This document shows positions 1-14,029 of a DNA stretch of 64,000 nt, piece after piece. Every line of letters starts with the position of its first letter. Positions within the stretch are counted from its first letter, which is position 1. This DNA is from Myoxocephalus aenaeus (Eukaryota > Chordata > Actinopteri > Perciformes > Cottidae). Below the pieces are notes generated by a model that saw only the letters and a program-made list of their open reading frames with translations, did no database searches and had not been told where the DNA came from. The translations under genes were made by a program, and so were the position numbers. Location: positions 4,034,001-4,098,000 of the forward strand of contig JBAMJR010000137.1 of the NCBI GenBank assembly GCA_038501785.1, given 5' to 3'.

Positions 1-1669
1 TCCTGTTATCATCCCGTCCAGTGAAATTTGTACATTCATAAAGCATGTGATTGAAAAGCAACGCTCCAGATGAATACAGACTGGTGATCTGTCGGCTGCT
101 GTAATAAAACTTGGGCTTCGGGCTCCGATTTTTATTTTGAAATAATAAGAATTGCTTCATTCTTTACCAGTGTTACCATGGTAATACTGTCTCGTAGCGA
201 TTTTATATTGATTTAGAAAGTGGACAGTAATATTTCTTTTCTGTTATTTGGTTTCTGAGGCTTGATTTCTAATTTCCAGTTGGAGATTACTTTTATATGT
301 TCCTTTAAGTCTTTTCTCTTTTCCAATGGAATGCAATTTACTCCGGTGTATTTGCTATTTTCTCATCTTATTGGTTTGCTCTTACTTCAAAATTAAACTT
401 GCCTATTTCAAATATTGAAATTACGTCCGTTTTTTTGTGCTCTGGGCCCTGAACAATATTACACATTGCTTCATTTGATATTTCTTAAGTCGCTATACAG
501 TTTCCTTTAAAAAGCTGTATTACAGGCACCTGCATCGGCTTTGCAGTACTTTTCCAATTTTGTCAGACACATTGATTGTCAAAGGGGGCAGTTCTGTATT
601 TTAAACAGTAACGAGTGTAACGAGTGCACAAATAAATGCAGGAAAATATTCTGTTTTTATGAGCAAACACATAACAAATATACCAAAACATACCCAATGA
701 ATCTTCCCTGATACAGATGGGATAATAACATTATCTACAGTACTCTGCATTGACATGCAACACGGTTTGCACCTTCAGTGTATTATATGAAAGCTATTCT
801 CATTAATTACCACATTTTTTACTGAGAGTGTTTAATAGCATCTAATCGTTTTTTGATATTACAAATGCAGAATTCTTCACCGAGACAATCTTGTCCATCA
901 CCACTAAACCTCTAGATCCATATCAGCCCTGATCGTTTCACATTTACGAGTGCTCGAGTTGTCTGTCATTTTCTGTAATCTTAGTGGACTACAAAGGTAC
1001 TGAATTGGGACTTAAGAGACACATGTTAGCAAGCGCACCCACCGGCCTTTGATGTAAATGTCTCCACTCATCAGTGTGGCACACAAACTCAATTATGCAC
1101 TTTTGAACTGTAAGAGCATGCCTTTTATTACTGCCAGAAGCCACAGCCATGCCATCACTCAAATTAGCACACCAAGATCTGCATCCCATGCATCACAGGG
1201 AATGGACGATCCCAGCTGTGTTGGCCAAGTGTGGCCCTTTTATTCGCCTTCATGTATTTTTCACATGTCATGAAGAATTTCTGGTGTATTGTAGAGTTAA
1301 GGGTGAGAACAGAAGGTTGCAGAGATAGAGATGCCACATTGAACATTATATGAACAAATAAGAAACTCAGAGCCACAAGGGCGTACACACATCAGTCCAC
1401 ATGTTACAATGAAACCTTTTACAAAAGCCACAAATGTGCTGACAAGTTGAGATGAATTGTTACTTTAAACCCCCTTTGAAACCACCTTGGTCTTATCGCG
1501 AGTTCTGAGACAAATGCAGACATGCACAGAAGTAATGTTGATGTTGCACAGGTGCAAAGCTATTCTTGTGTGCACAACATAAACCCTAATAACCTTGTGC
1601 ATAGTTGAGTTGATACATTTTGCTGTATTTATTAACAACATGTAATCCAGCTTTAGTGACAATGATCCA

Positions 1670-1671
<2 letters not shown>

Positions 1672-1728
<57 letters not shown>
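1672..1728. repeat. (AT)n microsatellite
   Basis: Uninterrupted TA dinucleotide run of about 57 bases. Translated frames across it (Ile-Tyr repeats) are artefacts. Confidence 0.98.
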
Positions 1729-1732
<4 letters not shown>

Positions 1733-4700
1733 TTCATCGGTTTGAACCTGTTGGAAGCTGGTGTTACTGCCACTGCAAAGCTGACTCAAGCTTTTGACTT
1801 CACTCATGTTAATGTAGGGGAGAAACATTCATTGATGCCTCTACAAAGACACAATCACTTCCTGCATTTTCCACATAAAGTTACTTATTCACCTGTCTAC
1901 CTATTACGGGCTCTCTGTTTTTACTTTTCTTTTTGGCATGCAAATGCACTCTGTAAAGCTCACTCTTTGCTCTCTATGAAAATAATTCCTCCTTTATTCA
2001 GTCTTTATTAGTAAAGAAGACAGGAAAGATGGGAAAGAGCAATGACATGAGGCAAAGTTCATGAGCAGATGTCAAAACAGTAGTTCTTTGGCCGCTGACT
2101 GCAGGTGTCAAAATACCCATAAAATGTTACTGAAGAGAAGTTTTTATATTCTACCTGCAGTGTTAAAATAACATGTCACCTGTAACACACAAGACAATGC
2201 AAGCACTTTGCCTCACAGGAAATCACATTTGACATAAATTATTATTATTACAATATTTGAAAGGATTTTAGCCCAGGAGAAACCAGAATGTTTATATGTT
2301 TATTTCATTATTCATGGGTGAACTGTATCTCAAATCATAATTGTTCTGATGTCATTTAATGGTTTCTTAAAGCCAAGTCTTGTTTAATCCCTCCTGAAAA
2401 TGTCCGCTTTATAGCCGATACACCTATATCGATATTTTGGGAGTTTTAAAAATCAGATACTATATATTGACAGATACATATTCTTTATCAAGAATACAGA
2501 TATACACACACACACTCACATATATGGAACATATCTATTCCTTATTTCACAGTTGACAAATACACTTGTCAGTATTTTTGGTGAACAAACTACTATGTAA
2601 TGAAGACACAGTGTCTAAATGTACTAAATCCTACGTCGGCACTCTTTCTTTTGGAAGTTCTTGCACTGTACTATTGATATATCTGTAATGAGCGGATAAG
2701 CGATTTACAGGCTTTAGGTTTAGTGTGTTTGTTCTGATGGGAGTAATATGCTATGAATGGTGCTGTATTTTGGGGTGTGGACATATGCAAAATGTGTTAT
2801 GATTATAATTATAGTGTTTCATCAGCTTCTCATGGAATTTACCAATTAAAGGCAAACATGTGGAGCGATCCGAGTTGATACTTTTCACATACAATCATGT
2901 GCTTAAGTTGATTTAAATCTGGTGTTGATTGGTTTGCACTGGGGAGACACTTATAATAATAATAATATTGCATTATTGAAATGATAGTGTTTAGGAGTTC
3001 AGCTATATGAACTAACCTGCTGTGTTTTCTCTATAGTGGACACATCACACAGGAATTCTTGCAGAATCCATATTTCCTATTTGACAAAGCCCTCATCGTT
3101 GTTGCTAACTATTTCATTTGCTTTTGGCACTGCCTGTGTGAGTGTGTGGCTCTGAGGATGACAGTGAGGATTGGTCACTACAACACTTTGTTCTTGTGGA
3201 TGTAAGGAGCAGTACAGCCTCTAGGGGCTGCTAGTGGGGCATTTACGCTTTCAGTCTTGTTTCACTGTAAATATCTTTCAAACAGCAATCTCATATTCCC
3301 ATTGCAGTATTCCGTTTTGTGTAAAAAATAAGCTTTAATTAGAGCTGTCTGATATTTTTTGCATCTCATATATAATGAGTTTCCTTTCTCATTTCTTCAG
3401 GTAATGCAGGTTTCTAGTAATTGGATCAACATACCGTTCAGTGCAATGATATGTGAACTTTACAGCAGTTAAACTATACGTTGTGTTAATGTTATTGGAC
3501 AACTGGTATTTCGTTGGCCTATAGCTTGCAGTCCTTCTGTTTTCCTGCACTTTCACATACAATAAGTAGTTCTAATCCAACTTCCAACTAAAAATGACCT
3601 TTAGTTGGATATTTTTTTGCAAAAACAAAATACCACATTCATTTATAAAGGCCTCCTAAGTGCTTATTTTTAGCATAAGAATCCAGTAAAATATAGGACG
3701 AAGGCTTTACACCTTAAGATATTACAGCTATCTTGTTGGTAAATAGAAAAGCCTGCGGCGTCTTCTCTTAAATAAGAGCCAACTTGCTGAGAACTAATCT
3801 CTTATTGGATGACAATTAAAGTCTGTGATTAAAGGGGGGTAGTTCTTGCGCTCTTAAAGCTAGTAGATTAGGTTTTGGATATTGAAGTTGCTGATTTAAT
3901 CAGTGCTTTACTACACTGCTTGCAGCTACAAATACAGAGGCAATTGACAGCGGCCATCCACAAACATTCCCACTGAACCCAACATGAACTGTAACTTGTT
4001 TCTTAGACCTTGGACCACAACTTTCACATCCCACTTCAATAATTGTATATTATTAGGCCAGTCGCCTCTAGTTGAATTACAATTTTATTTTAGCCAGTAA
4101 CAAGAATGACTCATTTAAGAATAAGGCCTAGTCTTTATATTATGAGGTAATATGAAAGTGTTAAAAGTAATTTCTTAAAAGCAAGCCATCTTCATAATGA
4201 AACACCAAACGTAATCTACAATATTCCTCTCTTGGGAGTTTTAGGACAGGCTGTGATACATAAGACATTTAGTTTACCACCCAATCTTCTAACTGCACCA
4301 AACCAACCTCCCTCATTACTTATCCCACCAGGTGTGGAAGTAGGTGCTTGGATGACATTAGAGGCCAGTGCTGCCAAATAACTGCCCCCTGTGGGGAATT
4401 TGCATTATTCAAGATTAAAGCACCTCACACAGTGCACCACAGTATGGTGTTCCTTCTTCCCTTCCATTTGAGACACACTGAGGACCCTGAATGGCACACC
4501 TGTCTCCTGGCATATCCTTTGAAATAATAAGTGTGCAGTAATTGCTGGGGAGTGGGGAGGATTTTGAACATCACTTCCTGACCTCATGAGTGACACAAAC
4601 TTTAGAGGGCTACATTTATTCCTCTCCAAATGCATTTTTAATGTGGACTAAAAGTGTTTGTGCATTATTCTGTTCCGGATGGCGGAAGGTGGCTGTGACA

Positions 4701-5639
4701 GGTCTAACGTTTTGATTTTCTAGCATATTTTTTTTGTCAGGAATCACAAGGTGGCAGATAAGATTGCCTCGTGTATCAATGTTTCAAAATATATATAGTT
4801 TGAGAATAGATGGATTTTTCTTTTATTCAATCTCAGACTATTGGGACGAGGGGGGAGGAAGTTGATCTCGCTCTTACTGTATGAGGATTGAAAATGAAGA
4901 TACATTCCCCTTCTCCGTTATTGACAGCTTGTACATGAATGGCAGGTTTCAAGAACAAAACACCTCAGAGAACAGCCGACAAAGCCCAACACTACGCCAA
5001 CATTTGATTGGCTAGATGCAATACCAAATCTCCTTGTTGTGTCAACACTCAGACAGTCCTCACTCTTTAAGGGCTCTCATGGGTTTATTTGGGGTAACCC
5101 TGCATGAAAAAACCACGTCTTTTCTCCTCCTCATTCATCTTACTCCCTCACTCTCATTTCCAAGCCCCATCGCTCCCTCTCTCACTCTGTCTCTGCTGTT
5201 GACAGTTTACCTTGCAGAGCTCTAATCTCACCCTACTACTGAGCAACCAAGTGTTGGAACAAGTCGCGTTCTGTAATAATTTAGAAACTCTGCCAGTTTC
5301 ATGTCTTTAAAAAAAAAAAAAAGCTGCAACGAATTTAATTAGAAAGCTGTTGCATATCTCTGTGATACATTTCTTTTAATTAACCCCATGTGAATAAATT
5401 AAAAATAATAGGGGGCTGAAGAGTGTGGAAAAACACCCTAATGAAGTTTTCCGTTAATTGGGATGGAGTCTGGTGCCAAACCACAGTGAGTAGTGAGCAC
5501 CAGGAGCTAACAATGCCTTCTGTAAGCCTCAGAAAAGAGCCCAGGGCCTTCGTGCTGACTTCAAGTGTAAGAAATGCACCTCTGACGTGATGGAAATGAC
5601 CGTGGGCTGGGAGAAAAGGCAGTCCTGTTCCAGGCTGCT

Positions 5640-5770
5640 CTGCTGAGACTCCCCATGCCGCGCTTGAAGCTTGGCCAGTGTTATTGCAGCCCTAATGCGG
5701 CTGACTCATTTGGAGCGGATCAGGAGTAATTATGGTAGGGAAAGTGGCTGCCGACCGTGGGGGTCAGGAC
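5640..5770. promoter_or_regulatory. candidate conserved non-coding block
   Basis: A mixed-composition stretch including TTATTGCAGCCCTAATGCGG and GGAGTAATTATGG stands out from the AT-rich background. It contains homeobox-like TAATTA/TAAT cores. No ORF or repeat explains it. It is a candidate enhancer only. Confidence 0.2.
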
Positions 5771-6186
5771 ACTTGTAACATGTGAAAAGAGCAATTATTC
5801 CAGGAGACAAAACCCTCCCTTATCCTGGGCAGTGCCAGGGTCAATGCAAGGGACGGCTGGGCTCCGTTTCACCAGGGCTTATTAGCCACAGCAAGCTGCA
5901 AAGTTTGAGAGAGTGCATCTTGTTAATGAACAGTCCCCTCCTCATCCGCACCAGCCATGTCTGCTCTCTCTCCCACTTACTGTGGGTGTTAATTATGTCA
6001 TAATCATAGCATGCATACAGTCCCAGAAAACACCTCACAGACCCCAGCATTCATACACAACCATCTGGAAATGTAGCATGCCTTACAGTAACATAGAAGG
6101 CTCTTACAGCAAACTATAAGAAGAAAAAAAACACAGTCAGTGTGAAATGTAATATTTACTTGGTCCTTGTAAGAAACTACCTAATT

Positions 6187-6188
<2 letters not shown>

Positions 6189-6262
<74 letters not shown>
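6189..6262. repeat. (AG)n microsatellite
   Basis: Uninterrupted AG run of about 74 bases. Confidence 0.98.
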
Positions 6263-6264
<2 letters not shown>

Positions 6265-6857
6265 CATGCATATCTTTTACTTTTCTCCCTGCGTATGTTT
6301 TAGACTAAGGATAGATTCATGGTTCACACAATGAATCACTGGTGTTTATTTTGTTTATCTTTCAGAATACACTCATCAGTCTGCTTTCAACTGGCATGTG
6401 TATTCCAGCTGATGCTATTAGCAGATGTCTTGTGTTTTGTCTTGGCAATAGGGAAACGTGTCTATGGGCTCAATTACAGCGATGACGGGAGCAGAATGAA
6501 AGGCGCTGATTCATGCACACAATGCCACGACATCTGCATGAGATCTCCATTAACCTGAGTGGCAGACACCTTGGCCTAGGGACAATTTTATTTGGCATTT
6601 ACTGTGGTGGGTGAAAACTAAAAGAGTGAGGTTTAAATCAGCCCCTGCAGCTTCTGAGATGCAGATTAGCTTACCATTTTGGTACTACTGTGCCAACATA
6701 GTATTTTTGATTTCCCACTGTCGTTTATTGCTCATTTTGCAATAATATAATACAATGTAATTTAGCTTTTAAGATTTATATAGATAATTCAGTCATGCTT
6801 TCAGTGGTTTGGTAACTTGGCCATTTATGTCTGGTTGTGCAGGAGTGCTTTGAATTA

Positions 6858-6899
6858 GTGATGGTGGTGATGATGATGACGACGATGATGATGATAATA
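6858..6899. repeat. imperfect (GAT)n microsatellite
   Basis: Short trinucleotide tract of GAT units with GGT and GAC interruptions. Confidence 0.85.
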
Positions 6900-7784
6900 G
6901 CACTTGTTTAAGCTAAACGCAATCATTTGGTAATATAGTATCTAATTTCCCTGAGCCCAGTCTGTGTATGCACCACGCTGGTGGCTTATTCTCTGCAGCT
7001 GGGAGTTTGAATTATAGGGGCCCCTGAGAGGAGGCAGGCCCACCCAGGGCCAGCTCCCACCTCCTTGAAAGCCCACCTACCTCCGCATGTGTCAGGAAGG
7101 CCGAGTGTTTCTCTCAAGATCCTTTGCCTCCCCATGAAACAGCAAAGTCTGCATCACACCATGACGTCATTGCTTTTAATTGATCAAAAGACATAACAAA
7201 ACAAAGAATGAACTGTCCCTTTGGCCATTAAGGATGAGTGCCTGTAAGAGCAGCTGTTCCACTTCATGTGGTGTATTGAAGGAAACCATAAATGTAAGTC
7301 AATGTACTTATAACATGTTGTATGCACTTGAAAGTTAACATACAAATGATTTGGCAACTATCTTGCAAAGTAATTAATCAGTTCTCAAATGCTTTTCTTA
7401 GTTTCATATACTTGTAAATTACATATCTTTCGGTTTTGACTGTTGGACCGAAAAAACAAGCAATCCAAAGACAACACCTTAGGTTGTTTGATATTCTTTC
7501 ACAGTTTGATATTAAGCCAGACAGAGGACCGGACCGGCATACTACATTTTGCCACTGTGGTAAACTGATTGAGAAAATCTAAGAATGAGAGTGTGGCGTA
7601 AAATAACAGGATAATTTTCACTTGTTTAGAAGGCAAATAATCAATGAATCCAGAAAATAATTGGAAGATTAATCAATAATGAAAATAATGGCCAGTTGCA
7701 GACCCTACATACAGTAAAACTATGCAATAGGAGGGAGAGCAGAAATACAGAATGTGAGATTGGCTGACTGTTGGTAGAGTTGTT

Positions 7785-7985
7785 TTGTACCATCTGAGAT
7801 TGGGGCTAGACCACGTGGTGCTTCAAAAGTAATGAGTTAATCCTGAAGTTAACGGGAAACCAATGCAGGGAGTCTAAAATGGGGGTTTGTGATCTCTTTT
7901 GTTTGATCCAGTTATCAGTCTTGCTGCAGGATTTTGTATAACCTGAAGGCGTGAACATGTTTTATTGTTAAGGCAGGTAACAAGT
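7785..7985. mobile_element. possible degraded LINE 3'-region fragment
   Basis: The text from GGGGCTAGACCACG through the phrases AACCAATGCAGGGAG and GTGATCTCTTTTGTT resembles, from memory, the 3' portion of L2/Maui-like LINEs common in fish. It leads directly into the left arm of the fold-back repeat at 7955. Too decayed for an open frame; assignment is by recollection only. Confidence 0.3.
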
Positions 7986-8397
7986 GAATTCTTCAAAACA
8001 GGCACACGATTAACTCTCTCCAAGTTAGAGAATTAGAGAAATTATCTGATATTTGAAACCAATCTACGGTAAATTGATAAAAACAAGTTTATTATTAACA
8101 TATTATTTACTCTTTCTGCAGTTGAAGGCAATACACAATCTTCTTTTAGTCGGCATGACATGACAGAATGTGTGGTTCAGCAACTAATACATGAATACGA
8201 CTAAAAGAAGATTGGTTATTGCCTTCAACTGCAGAAAGAGTAAATAATATGTTAATAATAAACTTGTTTTTTTCTCAATTTACCATAGCTTGGTTTCAAA
8301 TATCAGTTCATTTCTCTCATTCTCTAACTTGGAGAGAGTTAATCGTGTGCCTGTTTTGAAGAATTCACTTTTTACCTGCCTTAACAATAAAACATGT
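7955..8397. repeat. giant inverted repeat (fold-back), ~200-bp arms
   Basis: The left arm (7955-8152) and right arm (8198-8397) are reverse complements of each other. By eye they differ at about nine positions plus a 2-base indel, roughly 95% identity. The 45-base spacer (8153-8197) is unique. The arms begin and end with ACATGT. Flanks show no clear target-site duplication. Within a transcript the arms would form a ~200-bp hairpin. It could be a fold-back/MITE-type element or an inverted duplication of LINE-derived sequence. Confidence 0.95.
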
Positions 8398-8427
8398 GCT
8401 ACATACAGTAATGTATGTAGCATGTTC
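8392..8427. repeat. short palindrome next to fold-back
   Basis: Around TGCTACATAC-AGTA-ATGTATGTAGCA, a small near-perfect hairpin overlaps the outer end of the right fold-back arm. Confidence 0.85.
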
Positions 8428-9801
8428 TGCAAGCATCAACTCACTTGTTAGCCACAAAACATTTTAGTGATAATGATGTAAAAAAAGTGGGCAAATCATC
8501 TTTCTTTTCACACACTCTTTGTCCAGTCTGAGGGCATGTGGTCATTTTATTTGTCTAATTCCAAACATTTCCTTCGGTGCTCGCAACAGCTTACTTTCTT
8601 TGCGATTCTTTGATAGCTGTAAAGACGGAAGTCTAAATGGGGTAACATAGAAATCGGATGCTATCTTTATAATAGAAAAATACATGCTCTGACAGACTGC
8701 TTGAGCTGAGAAAAACTAACTGTACATATCCTTGAAAGATACAATCTTAAAGAAAGTAGATGGATGGTGGGAGGGGAAGATGACAGGCCTTTACACACAG
8801 TACTAATGGCAAATTAAATTCCCTCTCAGGAAGCATATTTGGCAGGGCAAGTGCTGTCTCTCCACTTTGAGGGGTAAAATGCATCCCTTGTTGGAGAATG
8901 AATTGTGATGTGGAGAGGCATGCTTTTGGTGACATCAAATGACACTGGAAGGTCAGTGGCACTTGTATCTGTTAAATGGATTGGATTAAGTGGAGGCTGC
9001 CTCCTAGTCTGCTGCTTCCTTTCATAATGCAGCTTTTCTTTCTGGGAGGTGGCAAGCATGGGAGGCTCTGTTCTACTCCACAGTTTCACATAGCGCCGTG
9101 AGTGGTGACAGGTGCAAGAAAATGTCTCGTGGCATTAAGGGAATTGAAAAGACATTTACTCTACACACTCATTTCTTTTTTTCTGTCACAGCTCTTTGTT
9201 TAGTGGGTTTGAGCTAGTGCTTGCTACGCTACTATTAAAGCTGTTTTCCAGAGGCTGCTTTGGTGGAAGACATCAAACTTATGTTTCTCCCTGCAATAGC
9301 TTCAAGAAAGACGCATCAGTTGAATGTGCATACTGGTTTCCCAGCAGACATTAGGCATTCCTCCATTGAGACATCTCTCCTACATGCAGAAGGACTGAAA
9401 GACCAGGACGCAAGCATGAAGATGTGAGAGTCAGACTCACTGCAAACAATGTTGTCACTTAGAGGATGCTGAGCAGGGTTTTAAACTAAGTGTGCATCCA
9501 ATAGAGGGGGTGAGCAGCATGCAATAATTCCAGGATAGGTTAAGCTTTGGCCTTTTCAAACGTGATGTAAAACACACACGTGATATGTTTAAGGAGTGTG
9601 TGGCAGGTGGTGGTCTCAACCAATTAGGAGTAGTTCTCTGGAGGTGGAGGAACGACCTTTTTGTATAATTAGTTCTCTTATTTAAAGCAAAGATTTTGAG
9701 TAGAATAACTAATTAGGTGTCATAAAAGGCAAATTAAAGAATTTTGTGATCCCCGAGAGAATTTCCGCAACTCCTTTCTTTATCTTTCTACAAGCTCTGA
9801 A

Positions 9802-9935
<134 letters not shown>

Positions 9936-10467
9936 TTTCTCTCTCCTCATTAAGACTGTTTTTAGTTCTGTAGAAGTCTGTCAGGCATGCATACCTGCAG
10001 AGAGCTCCCCTAACAAGCCATGAAATGCAGGTAGAAGAGTCCACCCTTAACCAGTGTGGCTTGAATTTGAAGCTTTTTAGCTTCATTTACACTGAACATT
10101 GGTATTTATAGCAGGTTTTGTGATCCTAATGCGCCGGCTTCAAGGGGTCTGTTTTGGAGAGGGAGGGAGGTGAGGGAGCTGGAGGGCAGGTAGAACACTA
10201 ATTGATGGCTCCCATCACCAGCACCGGACCAATTAGCCTCTGCTTTCTACTTCTGATAAAAAGAATAAGACAGCTCAACACCACCAGAGCACTTACTGAC
10301 ATATAAACCAAAGCCATAAATTTGACTAACAAGCTCTTCTATTTCTTTCACTTCTTTTTTAAAAGGGGAAATCCTAATTATATTACATTCATAGCATTAC
10401 TGATGTGTGGATGGCCAAAAATTGCAGAGCAAATCTGGATCCAATAAGGTACCATTTAGGTGTGCCG

Positions 10468-10608
<141 letters not shown>

Positions 10609-11035
10609 TAAACATATGCCTTTTAAAAAGAGGTATAAGGTTTTTGTGAAAGAGAACTAACTTGACAGGTTCAGCAGACAAAAACAGTGCTGAGAGTGAA
10701 GCAGTCCCTTGTTACCAGCTGTGGTTGTGTTCAACACGGAGCAAATCACAGAAGTTACTGTAAAATGGCAGTTCTAACTCCAGAATGACCCCCATTCACC
10801 CTTAACAACACTGTCACAATTGTGCATACTTTCCTGCAAATGAAATGCAAATAAACAACTTGTATCTGGTCGGGACAAAATCTACCTGTGCACATCTCTA
10901 AAGTGTAACAATAAAACAGTGACATTATATATAAACCCCAGTATAACATGTCTAAAATGGGCCTTTATAGATACCCACACATACGAAATGCTGGCCTGAC
11001 CCCCTGTGATGCAGAGTGTCTGGTCTTTCTTTTTT

Positions 11036-11093
<58 letters not shown>
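11036..11093. repeat. (AG)n microsatellite
   Basis: AG run with one AA interruption near its left end. Confidence 0.97.
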
Positions 11094-11096
<3 letters not shown>

Positions 11097-12140
11097 GTGT
11101 TTTGAAAGTAGAGTGGCAAGTGGCGTCCACTGTGTGTTCTTTTAGATGGATCAATAGCTCAGTGTGTGAGAGAGTGTCTTAAGAGCTGTTGTCTTGTGCT
11201 TTCAGCTGTGGCAGACCTGTTAGTGCTACAGAGGGGAGCAGCGCGCCCCTGCCTCTGTACCAGCAGTGGCCTGAGGGGGGCTTTTAGTCAAAACACAAAT
11301 GTCAACCACACATAGACTATTAGTGTTTAGTGCTGTTATTAAATGGACTTTATTTGTCCTTTAGGAGGCTAAAAGGCGTGCTTAAAGGGGACCTGCGTGA
11401 CAGCAGGGCAATTTGCGAGTTTGGTATCTTAGGCCCGCTCGTTGCAGACACATGAGTACAGATAAGTGTAAAAGGAGGTAAGGCTGTAATGCTCTGAGTA
11501 GGGAACGTTGTGTGTGTCTTTGTGGTTTGTGTGTGCGAATGTGTGTGTGTGTGTTTGTGTTTGTGTGCGTGTATGAAACACCGAGAGTGAGTGTATGCTA
11601 AAAGGCACTTAGGCCATAACATATCTCACTGGGGTCTGGTAGCAACGTTTTTGTGGTCAGAGGCTTTTTAAAAGGTTAATGTTAATCTATACCAAACAAA
11701 GCCCATGAGGAGCTTTTACAGCTGTAGACAGTTGAGCGAAATGGTCTTTGATGAAATGGCAGGTAACTAACGTAGTACGCTGCTCCCTGTAAATACCACA
11801 GGAAGATAAATAAACATTGTGTCTTTTCAGAAATACACAAGACATGCCCCTTCCTCAGAAACCTGCTGCAAGTGATCATGTAACTTTTGTACTACAGCAT
11901 GTTCTCAGTGGAACGAGTAAGTCAGGGTTTTGTAGTCCAATGTGACCTGTGTGCCTATCTACATGGAAGAATGTTTTCTTTAATGCATATGAAGCAGGCA
12001 GGCCGCATGCTGTGGCCACGCGCAAGGCCGGGCTTAGACGCCTCGAGAAGCAGCCAGCTTATCAAAAAGAGAACATGAAAAGTCACTCGTGTTCCTGGGC
12101 CGTAAATCACGCATGGCTGTTTGTCTCCTTATCACTACAG

Positions 12141-12354
12141 GTGTGCCGATGCTCTCCGTCCAGCCCAAAGGGAAACAGAAGGGGTGTGCTGGCTGCAATC
12201 GCAAGATTAAAGACCGCTACCTGCTCAAGGCCCTGGACAAATACTGGCATGAGGACTGTCTCAAATGTGCCTGCTGTGACTGCCGCCTGGGGGAGGTGGG
12301 CTCCACCCTCTATACGAAAGCCAACCTCATCCTCTGTCGCAGGGACTACCTGAG
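12141..12354 (+). CDS. lmo1: lmo1 coding exon 2 (LIM domain 1)
   Basis: LMO1 is a nuclear LIM-only adaptor that does not bind DNA itself. It bridges LDB1 and bHLH/GATA factors and acts in neural and haematopoietic regulation. The exon follows a pyrimidine-rich acceptor (ATCACTACAG). Its first two bases complete a glycine codon, then VPMLSVQPKGKQKG leads into LIM1: CAGC, then HEDC, CACC, a central loop, and a closing CRRDY. All eight zinc ligands of LIM1 are present. The exon ends after CTGAG; the arginine codon is completed by the first G of exon 3. The following intron starts with GC, not GT. Exons 2-4 together give 147 residues plus stop, which with a 9-residue exon 1 would match the 156-residue family length. 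Identity to vertebrate LMO1 as I recall it is near complete, and neighbouring ric3 and tub support the orthology. Confidence 0.97.
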
Positions 12355-14029
12355 GCAAGCAAGACACACAATCACCTCTTTCCACTCACAACAAACACAA
12401 ATGCCATGGCAGTCCAAGAGCTCTGTGACATGAAAGAATCACAAAGAGATTTTGTTTGCCTCCTGGTAGTGTTTACTTTGGTTTCTCAGTGTGTTTCCTG
12501 TGGCTTCCATTCATAGAAACACAGCTAAAATCTAAATCATGCAAATATTCATCAGGGGATGCTCCAACACAAGCATATTCCACTGGCAGAAAAAAAGAAA
12601 ACTAACATCTGGGCATTTTTTGGAGCTGTGTGTCTACTTAAAAAAGAAGCTAAATTCTGAATACTGTACAAAATTATTGTGCAACCATCAAAGGATGAGC
12701 CGTTCTGTCATGCCATTTCTGTATCAGTGCATCCAGAATAATGCACAGTCACAGTTTGAATATGAAGTAAGCAGTGGGTTACATTTACAATAGCTTGTTC
12801 TCGTAGCATACTTAACATTTAACATCTGACAATATCTGTTCTTAATGAATTGTGAAGACATTAGGAGCTACTGTGAAAAATAATGTAATACAATTTGAAT
12901 TTAACAATTGCATTATACATTCAAACCCCGTTATACAGTATCACTGCTACTGACACTATATGCCCATTAAGTTAAGTTAAGTTCAAACCAACACTTGTTT
13001 TGTTTTTTTTACTGTTTTTCATATTTTCATCATAATTTTTTCATCAACACAGAAGACTGAAGTAGACTTGCTAGTTATTGTACCAGAGCTGTATGTTGTG
13101 AGAATCCTCCAGGCTTGTTGCTTCAACAGTGTCATTGGCTCTGGATAGATACCCCCCTTCAGATGCCCCTGCCATCTGCTTGTTAAATTAAACATGACCA
13201 TTTCCTGGGCGTTAAGTCACATTCCCAATGAGATCCTACCATTTATCTGTGAGGGAATCCCCCAGGGGCCGACTTAGGGATGCCGGTGCCCTCGCCCCCA
13301 CCCCCTTTTAAAACTCTGCCCTGCGCTGCCCTCCCCCTTTTTCCCCTTTCTTCTGCCTACTTGTCTCCTCACTCTCTCACTGATACCTCCAGCTTATTGC
13401 TACCCACAAGGTTTGTTTCAGTTCAATATGCTAATTCACAAACATTCAAAACAGCAGCTATCATCTTGTGTCACTTCTAAAATCCAAACCAAAAAGAACC
13501 TTAATCAACTTGGTTTTCTTCCTACCTCACTCCTACCTCTCCATGACATTTTACTTACATCTCAGCTCCTCCTCTGACCTGGACGAAGCCCGCAGCCCAC
13601 TTGAGAGGTGCTTAGGGACGTTACGTTGAGATAGGCCATTACCATCCATCAGTTCCCACCCACACTTAATGCTTTTAAGATGCAGTGAGAGGTCCGCTAA
13701 GACCTGATGTTGCCCCGAGAGGGGCAGATGGTGCAGATGAGGTAATAATAAATGGGCAAATGACCAAGAGAAGGCAAAAATGATGAAGCTCAGAGTTTCA
13801 CTTGGTAGAATACATCTGCTGAAAGGACAGTAACCCCAACCACCCAAGCTATAAGTGCCTAACTGGCACTGTTAAGGGAGAAGGAAAAGCTTTCTCGCAC
13901 ATTAGACCGGCATGATGTGGAGGTCAGAGACGGGATGAAAAAGTGAGAACGACATATGAAATCAAGAGGTAGGAATACTAAAATAAGAATAAAAAGGAAA
14001 GATGAAGAGAGAGCTTTCTGTGCTCCTCT

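Noticed and set aside
1465..1773. 102-codon ORF with an Ile-Tyr run on the minus strand
   Set aside because: It is a read-through of the (AT)n microsatellite; similar Cys-Val, His-Thr, Arg-Glu and Leu-Ser ORFs at the other microsatellites are artefacts too.
8153..8197. Fold-back as a microRNA precursor
   Set aside because: A 200-bp stem is far longer than a pre-miRNA hairpin; it looks like an inverted repeat element.
11949..12433. ORFs that extend upstream or past lmo1 exon 2
   Set aside because: The real exon is bounded by a good acceptor at 12141 and a GC donor at 12355; extensions run into intron.
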